Of a stretch of 64,000 nucleotides of DNA, positions 1 through 9,245 are shown in pieces. The notes beneath the pieces were generated by a model. That model made no database searches, was not told the DNA's origin, and saw nothing but the letters and a program-made list of their open reading frames with translations. Position 1 is the stretch's first letter, and each line of letters begins with the position of its first letter. This stretch comes from Fluviicoccus sp. (GTDB lineage: Bacteria; Pseudomonadota; Gammaproteobacteria; Pseudomonadales; Moraxellaceae), in NCBI RefSeq assembly GCF_030646115.1, contig NZ_JAUSMX010000009.1:124001-188000 (forward strand). The letters are read 5' to 3'. The translations under genes and the position numbers were made by a program.

Positions 1-125
1 TCCGGCAACTGCATGCGCCGCCAGCGGTTGCGCAGGGCGAGGGCGACGGCGCGCTTGGCGGCGTTCTGGCCGACAATGTGACGATCCAGTTCGTGGACGA
101 TTTCACGGGGAGTCATGGTGCTCAT
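1..125 (-). CDS. hslU: ATP-dependent protease ATPase subunit HslU (N-terminal part)
   Basis: Only the first ~41 codons are in the window; the gene continues past base 1. The visible protein begins [19 protein letters not shown] and continues with [18 protein letters not shown], the conserved N-terminus of HslU, the AAA+ unfoldase that feeds substrates to HslV in the cytoplasm. The ATG at 125 is chosen over the one at 116 because GAGGA, which includes the hslV stop region, lies 7 nt upstream. It follows hslV by 10 nt, so the two are surely one operon. Confidence 0.93.
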   Translation of the reverse strand, partial: MSTMTPREIVHELDRHIVGQNAAKRAVALALRNRWRRMQLP

Positions 126-135
126 GGCGGCTTCC

Positions 136-660
136 TCAGTACTGGATCACTTCAACGATGTGGTTCTGGTTGCTGTACACGCAGATGTCGCCGGCAATGG
201 CCAGGCTTTTGCGGACAATGGTTTCGGCATCCAGATCAGTGTTGTCGCTGAGGGCGCGGGCGGCGGCTTGGGCATAGTTGCCGCCGGAGCCGATGGCCAG
301 CACGCCGTGTTCAGGTTCCAGTACGTCGCCGGAGCCGGTAATGATGAAGGCGGCCGTCTTGTCGGCGACAATCAGCATGGCTTCCAGGCGGCGCAGGGTG
401 CGGTCGGTGCGCCAGTCCTTCGCCAGTTCGACGGCGGCGCGGATCAGTTGGCCGCCGTGTTTTTCCAGCTTGGATTCAAAGTGGTCAAAGAGGGTGAAGG
501 CGTCGGCCGTGCCGCCGGCGAAACCGGCAATGACCTGATTGTGGTAGAGGCGGCGCACCTTACGGGCGGTGCCCTTAATGATGGTGTTGCCCAGCGAGAC
601 TTGTCCGTCGCCGCCCAGCGCAACACTGTTGCCGCGGCGCACACATACGATGGTGGTCAT
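136..660 (-). CDS. hslV: ATP-dependent protease peptidase subunit HslV
   Basis: A 174-residue proteasome-beta-like peptidase that forms the HslVU cytoplasmic protease with HslU. The start [11 protein letters not shown] exposes the catalytic N-terminal threonine once Met is removed. GDGQVSLGN and the glycine-rich [11 protein letters not shown] are typical HslV segments, and the length matches the family. AAGGA sits 8 nt before the ATG. It lies between the SPOR gene (59 bp gap) and hslU (10 bp gap), the usual gammaproteobacterial order. Heat-shock control is common in the family, but I did not identify a sigma-32 promoter here. Confidence 0.96.
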   Translation of the reverse strand: MTTIVCVRRGNSVALGGDGQVSLGNTIIKGTARKVRRLYHNQVIAGFAGGTADAFTLFDHFESKLEKHGGQLIRAAVELAKDWRTDRTLRRLEAMLIVADKTAAFIITGSGDVLEPEHGVLAIGSGGNYAQAAARALSDNTDLDAETIVRKSLAIAGDICVYSNQNHIVEVIQY

Positions 661-719
661 GAAAGAAATCCTTGAGGTGACCCGATTGTAATGGGGCGGG
701 CCGCCGGGGATTTCAACCG

Positions 720-1523
720 TTACTTTTTGTCCTTGATCATCAGGCTGTCAATGCCGTCACCGCGCAATGCACCCTGGGCCTTGCCCGTAGACTCCTTGCC
801 CTTGAACGGCCCGACAATGACCCGGAACCAGACCTCGCCTTCCTTGACCTTGACTTGTTGCACGCGGGCAGGCAAGCCCTGCAGGGCGACCTTGGCCTTG
901 CGGCGCTCTGCTTCGGCCTGGCTTTTGAAGGAGCCAGCCTGAAGGGTGAATTTGCTGTTGTCGGTGTCTTTTTCCTTTTCCTTGGGTTCCGGAGCAGCCT
1001 TTTCCTTGGTTTTGTCTTTTTCCTTGGAGGGAACCGCCGCTTTCGGTTTTTCAACGACTGTCTGTTTCTGGCCGTCGAGGATGGCCTCGGCGCGTTTGCG
1101 GTCGGCGTCCTGCCGGTCGTCGTCCGAGCGTGGGGCGGGTTTGGCCGTTACAGGAGCGGCGGGTGAGCTCACCGGTTTATCCGCCGTGGGCTTGGTGGTT
1201 ACAGTTGAGGGCGCGGCGGGTTGTTCAGCAGGCTCTTCGCTGACCACCTTCTGGCTGGGCAGCAGGCGATAGAAGTCAAAGCGAGGCTCACCCGTGTCCT
1301 TGGCGACGGGAGGGGTATCCGGGGTTTCGGTCGCGGCCGGGGCCGCTGCCCGTTTTACCGGCTGCCAGGGCTTCCACAGGAACAGCATGAAGGCAATGAA
1401 CAAACCAATGCCCATGCCCAGCCCGACCAGCAGCCAGCCGGGCAGAGGGGAGGGCCCCTGTGCTGCGGTCCGTCCGGTATTACGGGTGGCGCCCTGCGGT
1501 TTCTTCTTGCCGTACTTGAACAC
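720..1523 (-). CDS. SPOR-domain membrane protein, FtsN-like
   Basis: A 267-residue bitopic inner-membrane protein. It has a short basic cytoplasmic tail, one membrane helix (about 30-50), a long Pro/Ala/Lys-rich periplasmic linker, and a C-terminal SPOR domain (about 190-264, starting [15 protein letters not shown] and including [12 protein letters not shown]). SPOR domains bind denuded septal peptidoglycan, so a cell-division role is likely. The start is GTG with GAGG 6 nt upstream. It follows argS by 12 nt and precedes hslV, the position of the FtsN-like gene in pseudomonads. Whether it is the essential FtsN or a paralogue cannot be told from the window. Confidence 0.85.
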   Translation of the reverse strand: MFKYGKKKPQGATRNTGRTAAQGPSPLPGWLLVGLGMGIGLFIAFMLFLWKPWQPVKRAAAPAATETPDTPPVAKDTGEPRFDFYRLLPSQKVVSEEPAEQPAAPSTVTTKPTADKPVSSPAAPVTAKPAPRSDDDRQDADRKRAEAILDGQKQTVVEKPKAAVPSKEKDKTKEKAAPEPKEKEKDTDNSKFTLQAGSFKSQAEAERRKAKVALQGLPARVQQVKVKEGEVWFRVIVGPFKGKESTGKAQGALRGDGIDSLMIKDKK

Positions 1524-1535
1524 GTCTGCCTCGGG

Positions 1536-3317
1536 TTACATTTGCACTGGGGCGGCGACGCCCAGCAGTCCCAGTCCGTTGGCCAATACCTGCTTTACCG
1601 CCTGACTCAATAATAAGCGGGCGTTACGGATATTGGTATCGTCATTGAGCACGATGTGATCGTTGTACCAGCCGTGGAACTGGGCGGCCAGTTCCTTAAG
1701 GTAATTACTGACATGATGCGGTTCGTAGGACAGCGCTGCCGCCTGCACCACTTCAGGATAAGCCGCCAGTTTCTTCACCAGTTCGCGTTCCACGTCTTCC
1801 TTCAGGCTGGACAGGGCTTGCAAGCCGTCTTCCAGGGTATAGCTGTGGCCGCGCTCCGCCAGCTTGTCGAAGACGCGGCAGATACGGGCATGGGCATACT
1901 GGATGTAGTACACCGGATTGTCCTTGCTTTGTGACTTGGCCAGATCGAGGTCGAAGTCGATGTGCTGTTCGCTCTTGCGGGTGATGTAGTAGAAGCGGGC
2001 GGCGTCCTGGCCCACTTCCTCGCGCAGTTCACGCAGGGTGATGAACTGGCCGGAACGGGATGACATCTGCACCTGCTCACCGCCGCGCCACAGGGTGACG
2101 AACTGCACCAGTTGCACGTCCAGCTTGCCCGCATCCAGGCCCATGGCGGTGATGGCGGCCTTGACGCGCGGAATGTAGCCGTGGTGGTCGGCGCCCCAGA
2201 TGTTCAGCACCTTGTCGAAGCCGCGCTCAAACTTGTTGAGGTGGTAGGCGATGTCAGAAGCGAAATACGTGGCCTGACCGTTTTCACGCACCACGACGCG
2301 GTCCTTTTCATCACCGTAGTCGGTGGATTTGAACCACAGCGCGCCGCCTTTTTCGTAAATGGTGCCGTTGGCCTGCAGGGTCCTGACGACGCGGTCGATG
2401 GCGCCGCTGTCGGCCAGCGATTTTTCGCTGAACCATTCGTCATAGGTGACGCCGAAACCTTCCAGGTCGTCCTTGATGTCGCCGAGGATGCTGTCCAGCG
2501 CAGCCCGGAAGAATACGTCGTAACCTTCCGGGCCGAGCAGGGCGCGGGCGTTGTCGATCAGGCCGTCGATATGGGCTTCCTTGTCGCCGTCAATGACTTC
2601 ACCGGCTTCGTTCTTCACTTCATCTTTCGGCACATTGGCGAAGACGTCAGCGGCGGGTTTGACCCAGGCGTTGCCATGGGCATCGACCACTGTCCGGGCA
2701 ATGTCGCGCATGTAGTCGCCGCGATAGCCGTTGGACGGGAACGTGAAGTTCTCGCCGCACAACTCGATGTAACGCAGGAAAGTACTGGTGGCGAGGATCG
2801 CCATCTGGCGGCCGGCGTCGTTGACGTAGTATTCGCGTTGAACCTGGAAACCGGCAGCTTCCAGCAGGGTCGCTACGGTCATGCCGTAGGCCGCGCCGCG
2901 GCCGTGGCCGACGTGCAGCGAGGACGTCGGATTGGCGGAAACGAACTCGACCTGGATTTTCTGGCCCTGACCGACATAGCTGCGGCCAAAGGCTTCTTTC
3001 TTGTTCAGGATGTCGCCTAGCACGGCGAATTCAGCCTGTTCCTGCAGGAAAAAGTTAATGAATCCGGGGCCGGCGATATCGGTCCTGACAATCAGTTCGT
3101 TGGCGGGGATGGCCGCCACGACCTTTTCGGCGAGGTCGCGCGGCTTCATGCCCGCCACCTTGGACGCCACCATGGCCAGATTGCAGGCCCAGTCGCCATG
3201 AGAACGATCCCGGGTTCGTTCCAGCGTGCTCTTGTTGACCCAGTCGGCGGGAACCACCTGTTGGTCTTGGAGTTGCTGCAGGGCGAGGTCGAGAAGGTGT
3301 TGCAGTTGGCTTTTCAT
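1536..3317 (-). CDS. argS: Arginyl-tRNA synthetase
   Basis: A 593-residue class I aminoacyl-tRNA synthetase that charges tRNA-Arg. The N-terminal additional domain is followed by the HIGH-like motif in SSLHVGHGRGAAYGM. A degenerate KMSKS-like segment (VQMSSRSGQF) comes next, then the helical anticodon-binding domain ending at LGVAAPVQM. The frame stays open upstream to 3485, but family alignment favours the ATG at 3317 (MKSQLQHLLDLAL); the 56 upstream codons do not look like ArgS. It is the first gene of the argS-SPOR-hslVU run. Confidence 0.95.
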   Translation of the reverse strand: MKSQLQHLLDLALQQLQDQQVVPADWVNKSTLERTRDRSHGDWACNLAMVASKVAGMKPRDLAEKVVAAIPANELIVRTDIAGPGFINFFLQEQAEFAVLGDILNKKEAFGRSYVGQGQKIQVEFVSANPTSSLHVGHGRGAAYGMTVATLLEAAGFQVQREYYVNDAGRQMAILATSTFLRYIELCGENFTFPSNGYRGDYMRDIARTVVDAHGNAWVKPAADVFANVPKDEVKNEAGEVIDGDKEAHIDGLIDNARALLGPEGYDVFFRAALDSILGDIKDDLEGFGVTYDEWFSEKSLADSGAIDRVVRTLQANGTIYEKGGALWFKSTDYGDEKDRVVVRENGQATYFASDIAYHLNKFERGFDKVLNIWGADHHGYIPRVKAAITAMGLDAGKLDVQLVQFVTLWRGGEQVQMSSRSGQFITLRELREEVGQDAARFYYITRKSEQHIDFDLDLAKSQSKDNPVYYIQYAHARICRVFDKLAERGHSYTLEDGLQALSSLKEDVERELVKKLAAYPEVVQAAALSYEPHHVSNYLKELAAQFHGWYNDHIVLNDDTNIRNARLLLSQAVKQVLANGLGLLGVAAPVQM

Positions 3318-3414
3318 GGCAGCGGGGAAGGTCCGGAGAAAACAGCCAGCGATTCTATCGGAAAAATCGCTGCTTCTCATCCGGTAAATGGTGTGGAAGC
3401 GGGGGTATATGGCC

Positions 3415-4005
3415 TCAGTCGCGGGTTTGGGAGCCCGGATCGGTGGCCGGTGTCTCCTTGCGGGAATCGCCCATGCGGTCCACAAAGTCCAGCAACTTGG
3501 CCACCTTGCCGCCCAGCCGCAACAGCCGTTTCAGCGTGGAGGGCGACAGCTTCTGGATGTCGGTCAGCCAGTCCATCAGCAATTGCATCATGGCGTACAT
3601 TTCATGCATGCGCTTCTGGGCGACCAGATCCACATCGCCGGTGACTTCCTGTTGCAGGGAGTCGCGGAGCAGGGTCAGGGTGGGCTCCACCTCCCGCTGG
3701 CGGCGTTCCTCAACCAGGATGCGGAAGATTTCCCAGACATCCTGCGGAGCGGAGTAGTAGTCGCGACGGTCGCCGGGCAGGTGTTGCAGCCGGGTCAGCT
3801 TCCAGGACTGGAGCTCCTTCAAACCCAGCCCGACATTGGAGCGCGACATGGCCAGCGTCTCGGCAATTTCGTCAGCATGCATGGGGCGGTTGGAGATGAA
3901 GAGCAAGGCGTAGATCTGCCCGACCGTGCGGTTGACCCCCCAGCGACTGCCCATTTCGCCAAAATGGAGAATGAAACCGGCGGCCAGCGGGGAGTGGGTA
4001 TGCAT
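3415..4005 (-). CDS. GbsR/MarR-type transcriptional regulator
   Basis: A 196-residue winged-helix regulator of the GbsR class within the MarR superfamily. The segment GRTVGQIYALLFISNRPM followed by DEIAETLAMSRSNVGLGLKEL is the characteristic GbsR helix-turn-helix. A long C-terminal helical region probably forms the dimer and ligand part. Relatives control osmoprotectant (choline/betaine) genes in Bacillus, but no such genes lie nearby and the target here is unknown. A perfect 7-6-7 inverted repeat at 4015-4034 sits 10 bp before the start codon and suggests autoregulation. Confidence 0.82.
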   Translation of the reverse strand: MHTHSPLAAGFILHFGEMGSRWGVNRTVGQIYALLFISNRPMHADEIAETLAMSRSNVGLGLKELQSWKLTRLQHLPGDRRDYYSAPQDVWEIFRILVEERRQREVEPTLTLLRDSLQQEVTGDVDLVAQKRMHEMYAMMQLLMDWLTDIQKLSPSTLKRLLRLGGKVAKLLDFVDRMGDSRKETPATDPGSQTRD

Positions 4006-4014
4006 GATTTAATA

Positions 4015-4034
4015 TTTCCAGTAATTGCTGGAAA
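4015..4034. promoter_or_regulatory. Candidate operator: 7-6-7 perfect inverted repeat
   Basis: TTTCCAG-N6-CTGGAAA, AT-rich in the centre, 10 bp upstream of the GbsR-type regulator ATG and 25 bp from the stop of the flavoprotein gene. Position and symmetry fit an autoregulatory operator for a dimeric winged-helix repressor. This is inferred from symmetry alone. Confidence 0.5.
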
Positions 4035-4058
4035 GTCTAGTAAATTATGGGGAACTTC

Positions 4059-5327
4059 TCAAGTTGAAGAGTTGACAGATTCAGGGTTTGTCGATAGGAA
4101 TCGAAGGGTGCCCCTAGCTGCGCGGCGTCCCGAGGCAAAGCAGGCGGTGAGCAGATAGCCGCCGGTGGGGGCTTCCCAGTCCAGCATTTCTCCAGCGCAA
4201 AAGACACCGGGCAGCGCGTTAAGCATCAGTTGGTCGTTGAGGCTGTCGAAGCGGACTCCCCCGGCGGTGCTGATGGCCTCATCCATGGGGCGGGTGGCCG
4301 TCAGACGCAGCGGTAGCTGCTTGATGGCGGCGGCCAGTTGCGCCGGACTGGCTAGTGTTTCCGGTGTTAACACTTCGCGGAGCAAGGCGGACTTGACGTC
4401 CGGCAGGCCCAGGCGGTTGCGCAGGATGGCTGACAGCGACTTGCCGTTACGCGGCTTTTCCAGTTCATCCCGGATTTTGGAGACATCTCGTCCCGGCATC
4501 AGGTCGATGTACAAGGTTGCTTGGCCGGTGGCCAGCAAGGTGTCGCGCAACGGAGCCGACAAGGCGTAGACCAGGCCGCCTTCCAGTCCGGAGCGGGTAA
4601 TCATCAGATCGCCGCGTTTGCACTGTCGGCCGCCACGGTTATCCGGGCAGGCAATTTCCACCGTTTTGACCGGATGGCCCGCGAACCGTTCAGCAAACAG
4701 GGCCGACCAAGTGACATCGAAGCCGCAATTGGCCGGTTTCAGCGGAGCAACGCCCACCCCTTTGTCGGCCAGCCAAGGCAGCCAGGCGCCGTCCGACCCC
4801 AGCCGCGCCCAGCTGCCGCCACCCAGCGCCAGCAGGCAGGCGCTGGGTTTGGCCGTGCTTTCACCGACGGGGGTTTCAAAACGGAGAGCGCCGTCCGGGG
4901 TCCAGCCGATCCAGCGATGGCGTACCCGGATATCCAGTCCCAACTCCCGCAAGCGGTGCAGCCAGGCTCGCAGCAGGGGGGCGGCCTTCATGCCTTCCGG
5001 GAAAACCCGGCCGGAGCTGCCGGTGAAGGTGGGGATGCCCAGTCCCAGCGCCCAGGCGCGCAAGGCCTCGGGAGGGAAGTCGCAAATCATGGCTTGCAGG
5101 TGGACTTGCGCCTCGCCATAACGGGTCAGGAAGCTGTCCAGCGGTTCAGCATGCGTAAGGTTGAGGCCGCTTTTGCCCGCCATCAGGAATTTTCGGCCCA
5201 GCGAGGGGCGGGAATCGTACAGGGTGACAGCGACACCCGCTTCTAACAGCACTTCGGCGGCCATCAGCCCGGCCGGGCCGCCGCCTATGATGGCGACGGA
5301 TGCTGGAGGGAGGGAGCAATGGGGCAT
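4059..5327 (-). CDS. TIGR03862-type FAD-dependent flavoprotein (HI0933/BaiN-like)
   Basis: A 422-residue putative NAD(P)/FAD-dependent oxidoreductase. The N-terminal dinucleotide fold reads AIIGGGPAGLMAAEVLLEAG, followed by GRKFLMAGKSGLNLTH, a hallmark of the HI0933-like family. The C-terminal GGVRFDSLN...GVFCAGEMLDWEAPTGGY segment closes the FAD site and matches the TIGR03862 subfamily. The substrate is unknown for the subfamily. It is on the same strand as its neighbours but separated from the regulator by about 50 bp, so co-transcription is uncertain. Confidence 0.85.
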   Translation of the reverse strand: MPHCSLPPASVAIIGGGPAGLMAAEVLLEAGVAVTLYDSRPSLGRKFLMAGKSGLNLTHAEPLDSFLTRYGEAQVHLQAMICDFPPEALRAWALGLGIPTFTGSSGRVFPEGMKAAPLLRAWLHRLRELGLDIRVRHRWIGWTPDGALRFETPVGESTAKPSACLLALGGGSWARLGSDGAWLPWLADKGVGVAPLKPANCGFDVTWSALFAERFAGHPVKTVEIACPDNRGGRQCKRGDLMITRSGLEGGLVYALSAPLRDTLLATGQATLYIDLMPGRDVSKIRDELEKPRNGKSLSAILRNRLGLPDVKSALLREVLTPETLASPAQLAAAIKQLPLRLTATRPMDEAISTAGGVRFDSLNDQLMLNALPGVFCAGEMLDWEAPTGGYLLTACFASGRRAARGTLRFLSTNPESVNSST

Positions 5328-5381
5328 GACAGCGGGCCGGTACGTGGGGAAACGGCCCGCGATTATAGCCGGTTTGCCGGA

Positions 5382-6623
5382 TCAGGTATGGGCCGGATGA
5401 TTCTCCCCCGGTTTGATGATGCTTTGCTCGCGCTCACCGAACATGCTGGCCAGGGCATCCACTTGCGCCTTGCGGCCGCGCGCTTCCTGGCCTTTGCGCA
5501 AGACAGGCAGCAGTCGTTGTCCGGCATATCCGGCAAAGCGGGGCATCATCGTCAGCAGCGGGAACCAAGGCAGCTCGTTGGTGGGCAGACCCAGCATCGC
5601 CATTTTGTCCTTGCCCAGGAAATAGCGGCTGACACTGAGGTGCTGGTGGTAGGCCAGTTGCCGGCGCAGCGATTCCAGATTGTCGAAATGGCGATCCAGC
5701 GGCTCGCGGGCCAGTGCCGCTGCCAGTTCACGACTGGTGTCGTTGGTGCGGCTCTGGGTCATCAGGGTGTGGTACAGGCGGACCACGCCCTCACCTTCAG
5801 TGAAACACAGCCATTTTTCGTCCACGCCCATCAGCCAGCAGGTGTAATTCCAGAAGTGCATCATCGCCTTGGATTCACGGGGCGTGACCGGAATGCCCAA
5901 TAGCCGCAATCCGCCCAACGTCACCACGCAGAAGGCGAGGTAGGTGGCGATCATGTCCACCTGACTGACCGGGATACCCCATTCAGTGCTGTCCCAGTCC
6001 GGGCGTTGCTGCAGGTTGCGGCGCACCAGCGCATGCACCAGACGCACATGCAGCGTGGACTTGTAGCCCGGACCGCCACGGCGCATGCCGTTGATTTCCG
6101 TACAGTCGATCCACCATTTGCCGGTTTCGGCAATACGGGCGGAGGCACCCCGGTTCAGTGCGCCGGTCAGCACCAACGTCTGGTTGAAGCCGGACAGCAT
6201 GTAGCCGCCCATCAAACCCAGATCACGCAAGACATAGGGCGCGGCAAGCGCAGTGCGGTGCATGAAGCGCACGCCTTCATCCAGCAATTCCTGATCCACC
6301 CAGGCCGGGCGTTTTTCCACATACCGGAAGAATGCTTTCAGCGGCTCCGGGGCATCCGGGACCGAATCAATGCCGGACTCCATGGCCTTGTTGAACAACA
6401 GGCGCGACTCACGGTGACCGTAGCTGTACATCCATTCCAGCAGCTCGTCCATGCGGGCATCGCCGTTCCACAGTTCGTTGACCATGGCGTCGTATTCAGG
6501 GCGGGTGGGGGAAATGTCGCGTTTCAGCCACAGTCGCTGCCACAACGGGGTCTTGGTGCGGGTTTTTTCAAAGGGACGAACCCGGCGCGGGGCGGGGCGG
6601 ACAGCGTTTTCGGCGGCGGACAT
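5382..6623 (-). CDS. MpaB/Lcp-like oxygenase (DUF2236)
   Basis: A 413-residue protein of the ER-bound oxygenase MpaB / DUF2236 family, which also holds the haem-b latex-clearing proteins. Family segments include GGYMLSGFNQTLVLTGALNR, HVRLVHALVRR and the C-terminal FWNYTCWLMGVDEKW. No signal peptide or clear membrane anchor is seen. Characterised members cleave or oxidise hydrophobic substrates; the substrate here is unknown. The ATG at 6623 (MSAAENAV) is preferred over an upstream in-frame TTG. It is divergent from a TetR-type gene 84 bp away that may control it. Confidence 0.8.
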   Translation of the reverse strand: MSAAENAVRPAPRRVRPFEKTRTKTPLWQRLWLKRDISPTRPEYDAMVNELWNGDARMDELLEWMYSYGHRESRLLFNKAMESGIDSVPDAPEPLKAFFRYVEKRPAWVDQELLDEGVRFMHRTALAAPYVLRDLGLMGGYMLSGFNQTLVLTGALNRGASARIAETGKWWIDCTEINGMRRGGPGYKSTLHVRLVHALVRRNLQQRPDWDSTEWGIPVSQVDMIATYLAFCVVTLGGLRLLGIPVTPRESKAMMHFWNYTCWLMGVDEKWLCFTEGEGVVRLYHTLMTQSRTNDTSRELAAALAREPLDRHFDNLESLRRQLAYHQHLSVSRYFLGKDKMAMLGLPTNELPWFPLLTMMPRFAGYAGQRLLPVLRKGQEARGRKAQVDALASMFGEREQSIIKPGENHPAHT

Positions 6624-6645
6624 GACATTTCTCAAGCAAGGTGGC

Positions 6646-6674
6646 TTGTGCTGACCTTAATGTGAAAGTATATT
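6646..6674 (+). promoter_or_regulatory. Predicted sigma-70 promoter for the TetR-type gene
   Basis: A -35 element TTGTGC (6646-6651), a 17-nt spacer and a -10 element TATATT (6669-6674) give a predicted transcription start near 6681, 27 nt before the preferred ATG. The repeated ATTCGC words just downstream (6673-6690) could be part of an operator. Confidence 0.5.
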
Positions 6675-6707
6675 CGCGTTCAATTCGCATTGATGAAGAG
6701 TAAGGCC

Positions 6708-7301
6708 ATGCGCAAGCAACCACAGCAGGAACGTTCCCGGCAGATGGTGTCCACCTTGATCGAGGCCACCTCGCGCTGTATTTCCCGGCACGGGCTGGAT
6801 GGCACCACCACGCCGTTGATTGCCGAACTGGCGGGGGTGAGCGTGGGTTCGTTATACCAGTATTTTGACAGCAAGGAAGCCTTGATCAAGGCGCTGATCC
6901 AGAAGCTGCTGGGCGATGTTACGCAGGCGCTGAAATTGGTGCCGATTGAGCAGAATGCCACCGTGCGCGATCTGGTCGGCAACACCATCCGGCTGGGCTT
7001 TGCCTTGTTGCACAGTAATGAAGGTCTATATCTGGAACTGGTGCGGAACTGGCACCGGCTGCCGACGCAGGATGTGGCGGACACATTTCAGCAGCATTTC
7101 ATGGAAATGGCCCGGTTCTATTTTCTGAAGCATTATCGCGAGCACCCGATCCATAATTTGCAGGTGCGCTTGTTCATTATCATCAACAGTACGCTGTTCA
7201 CCACCGTGCGCCTGCTGAGCCAGGACAACCCCTTCCTGAATGAGGAAGAGGTGATCCAGGGGCTGACGGACATGATTGCGGGCTATCTTGAAGGGGCGTA
7301 A
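6708..7301 (+). CDS. TetR/AcrR family transcriptional regulator
   Basis: About 197 residues. The N-terminal TetR helix-turn-helix is clear: TPLIAELAGVSVGSLYQYF followed by SKEALIKAL. The C-terminal ligand domain is alpha-helical and not assignable to a named subfamily. Two ATG codons are possible (6693 and 6708). The second has AAGAG 7 nt upstream and gives MRKQPQQERSRQMV, a normal TetR N-terminus, so it is preferred. Divergence from the MpaB-like gene suggests it represses that gene, and its stop codon abuts the stop of the SDR gene. Confidence 0.88.
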   Translation: MRKQPQQERSRQMVSTLIEATSRCISRHGLDGTTTPLIAELAGVSVGSLYQYFDSKEALIKALIQKLLGDVTQALKLVPIEQNATVRDLVGNTIRLGFALLHSNEGLYLELVRNWHRLPTQDVADTFQQHFMEMARFYFLKHYREHPIHNLQVRLFIIINSTLFTTVRLLSQDNPFLNEEEVIQGLTDMIAGYLEGA

Positions 7302-8057
7302 TCAGCCCTTGACCCGCAAGGTGGAACGCCCGCCATCGACGGCAAAGACCTGACCGGTAATCCATCCCGATTCCGGCGATAACAGGAAGGCGGCCATGGC
7401 GGCAGTATCCCCGGCCTCTCCCAGTCTCGGCAGCGGATGCATTTCCGCAATAGCCTGCTCGGTTTTCTCGTTGGCGAGGATGCCGGAGGCGAGCCCGGTT
7501 TTGGTCAGCGAGGGCGCGACAGCATTCACCCGTACTTTCGGTGCAAGTTCCGCCGCCAGCGACAGCACCAGCCCGTTGACTGCGGCTTTGGCCATGCCGA
7601 TGGATGCGTGGAAAGCAAAGCCCTGAGTGGCGGCGATACTGGAAAACAGCACCACTGAGGCGGTTCCTTCCATCTTTTTCAGCGCGGGCAGGGCGGCTTG
7701 CACGGCTTGGGCAGCACCAAGGGCGTTCAGCCGGTAGTCGTGCAGGAAATCGTCGGGGGTTAGGCGTGACAGGGGTTTGAGGGTGATGCTGCCGATGGCG
7801 TAGACCAGTCCGGACAAGGTCGGGCCTGCCGCGTCCTGCACGGTGCGGAAACTGTCCGGGTCGAGGACATCCGCCACGGTGAACGGCGCTTGAAGCTCAT
7901 TGGCCAGCGCGCTCAGTTTGACGGGATCGCGGGCAACCAGATGCAGCGGGCGCCCGGCGGCATGCAGGCGGCGGGCGAGGGTGGAGCCGATGCCGCCGGT
8001 GGCGCCGTAAATCAGGATGGGGGCTGTCATGGTGAAGCTCGGGTCAGGGTTCATCAT
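7302..8057 (-). CDS. SDR-family oxidoreductase with atypical active site
   Basis: A 251-residue Rossmann-fold protein of the short-chain dehydrogenase/reductase superfamily. The nucleotide site ILIYGATGGIGSTLARRL, the Ser-bearing strand VVLFSSIAAT and the C-terminal GWITGQVFAVDGG are normal. The catalytic YxxxK is altered: the region reads FHASIGMAKAAVNGL, so the lysine is kept but the tyrosine position is isoleucine. Catalysis may be changed or lost. Either of two adjacent ATGs (8057, 8054) has GAAGAG upstream; a later ATG at 8030 (MTAPILIYG) is an alternative. It is convergent with the TetR gene. Confidence 0.82.
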   Translation of the reverse strand: MMNPDPSFTMTAPILIYGATGGIGSTLARRLHAAGRPLHLVARDPVKLSALANELQAPFTVADVLDPDSFRTVQDAAGPTLSGLVYAIGSITLKPLSRLTPDDFLHDYRLNALGAAQAVQAALPALKKMEGTASVVLFSSIAATQGFAFHASIGMAKAAVNGLVLSLAAELAPKVRVNAVAPSLTKTGLASGILANEKTEQAIAEMHPLPRLGEAGDTAAMAAFLLSPESGWITGQVFAVDGGRSTLRVKG

Positions 8058-8102
8058 GCTAGCGCTCTTCGGAGGGGGTGGGACTGGGTCAAATGTGGGA
8101 CA

Positions 8103-9125
8103 TCAATCGGACATTCCCTTCTTTCCCTCCGCCCTGAAAACCGCCGGACTCGTGCCCGCCCACCGCTGAAACGCATGGATAAACGCCGCCGACTCCGCAT
8201 ACCCCAACTGCCGCGCTATAGATTCCATGGACTGCGCCGTCTCCGCCAGCAACTGCCGCGCCTTGCGGAAACGCACCTGATCCAGCACCTTGCGGAACGA
8301 CGTTTCCTCCTCGCTTAGCCGCCGCCGGAAACTTCGCTCCGACAAGCCGAACGCCGACGCCACTTCCGCGCCGGAGGGAAACACCTCCACAAACAAATCC
8401 AGATAATCCGCCACTTGATGGCCCAATCCCGTCAGCTGTGCCTCCCGCTTCGCCAGCAACAAATCGCACTGTTGCCGGTACAGGCTATAGGCCGTCGGGT
8501 TCGCCGCCGGAAAACGCCGCGCCAGATCCTCCGTCCGCACCACAAAGCGTGCTTCCGGCGTATCAAAGGTCACCGGGCAGCCATAGCGTTCTTCATACAG
8601 CCGGAAGTCCTTGGGCTTGGGGTAAGGCACATGCACCGCCACCGGCTTGATATCAATGCCGATATGCGCCTGTATATCCCGCGTCAACTGATAGGTGCCG
8701 GACATGTCCCGGTCCACCAGAAAGCGGCGGCAGCCGGCGGGTAGCGGAATGTTGCGGATGCACAACGCGGTTTCACGCTCTCCCGGTTCCAGTGCAAACT
8801 CGCCGAAGATATAGGTCAGCTGCTGGTAATGCACCCCGGCGCGAAAGGCTTCCCAGGCGTTCTGGCAGGTCATCAGCAACATGATGAAGGGACCATAGCC
8901 GGCCAGGCTCATGGTGCTGCCGATCTTGATGCCGGTTGCGGCGTCGGGCAGGGCGGGCACAATGTCGTTGAAGATGCGCAATTCCAGCGATCGGTCAATT
9001 TCCGCATCCGGCGACAAGCGGTCCAGGTCGATACTGTAACGCGCCAAAACCGGCGCAACCTTGACGCCCAAGGCTTTCAGCCCCTGCAAGGTATAAACGA
9101 ATCCCAAGACCGAGCGTGTGCTCAT
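8103..9125 (-). CDS. AraC family regulator with OruR/ArgR-like N-terminal domain
   Basis: A 340-residue transcription factor. The N-terminal 'arabinose-binding' type domain (about 1-220) is the kind found in Pseudomonas-type AraC regulators of lipid and amino-acid genes. The C-terminal double helix-turn-helix holds VASAFGLSERSFRRRLSEE and SIARQLGYAESAAFIHAF. The gene is divergent from the monooxygenase gene at 9246, 120 bp away, and is its most likely activator. The intergenic stretch has a small inverted repeat, GTACG-TC-CGTAC at 9203-9214, whose meaning is uncertain. Confidence 0.88.
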   Translation of the reverse strand: MSTRSVLGFVYTLQGLKALGVKVAPVLARYSIDLDRLSPDAEIDRSLELRIFNDIVPALPDAATGIKIGSTMSLAGYGPFIMLLMTCQNAWEAFRAGVHYQQLTYIFGEFALEPGERETALCIRNIPLPAGCRRFLVDRDMSGTYQLTRDIQAHIGIDIKPVAVHVPYPKPKDFRLYEERYGCPVTFDTPEARFVVRTEDLARRFPAANPTAYSLYRQQCDLLLAKREAQLTGLGHQVADYLDLFVEVFPSGAEVASAFGLSERSFRRRLSEEETSFRKVLDQVRFRKARQLLAETAQSMESIARQLGYAESAAFIHAFQRWAGTSPAVFRAEGKKGMSD

Positions 9126-9245
9126 TCCAGACCTCTGGCCGAAACTATCAATTTATGGATGAAGACTAGCATATCCGCGGAATCGGTGTGGTTTTAGTAT
9201 CTGTACGTCCGTACCAATAACGAAATCCACCCCGAGGTGCCTCCT

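Noticed and set aside
9203-9214. GTACG-TC-CGTAC inverted repeat before the monooxygenase gene
   Set aside because: Only 5-bp arms; too short to call an operator, so it is only mentioned under the AraC gene.
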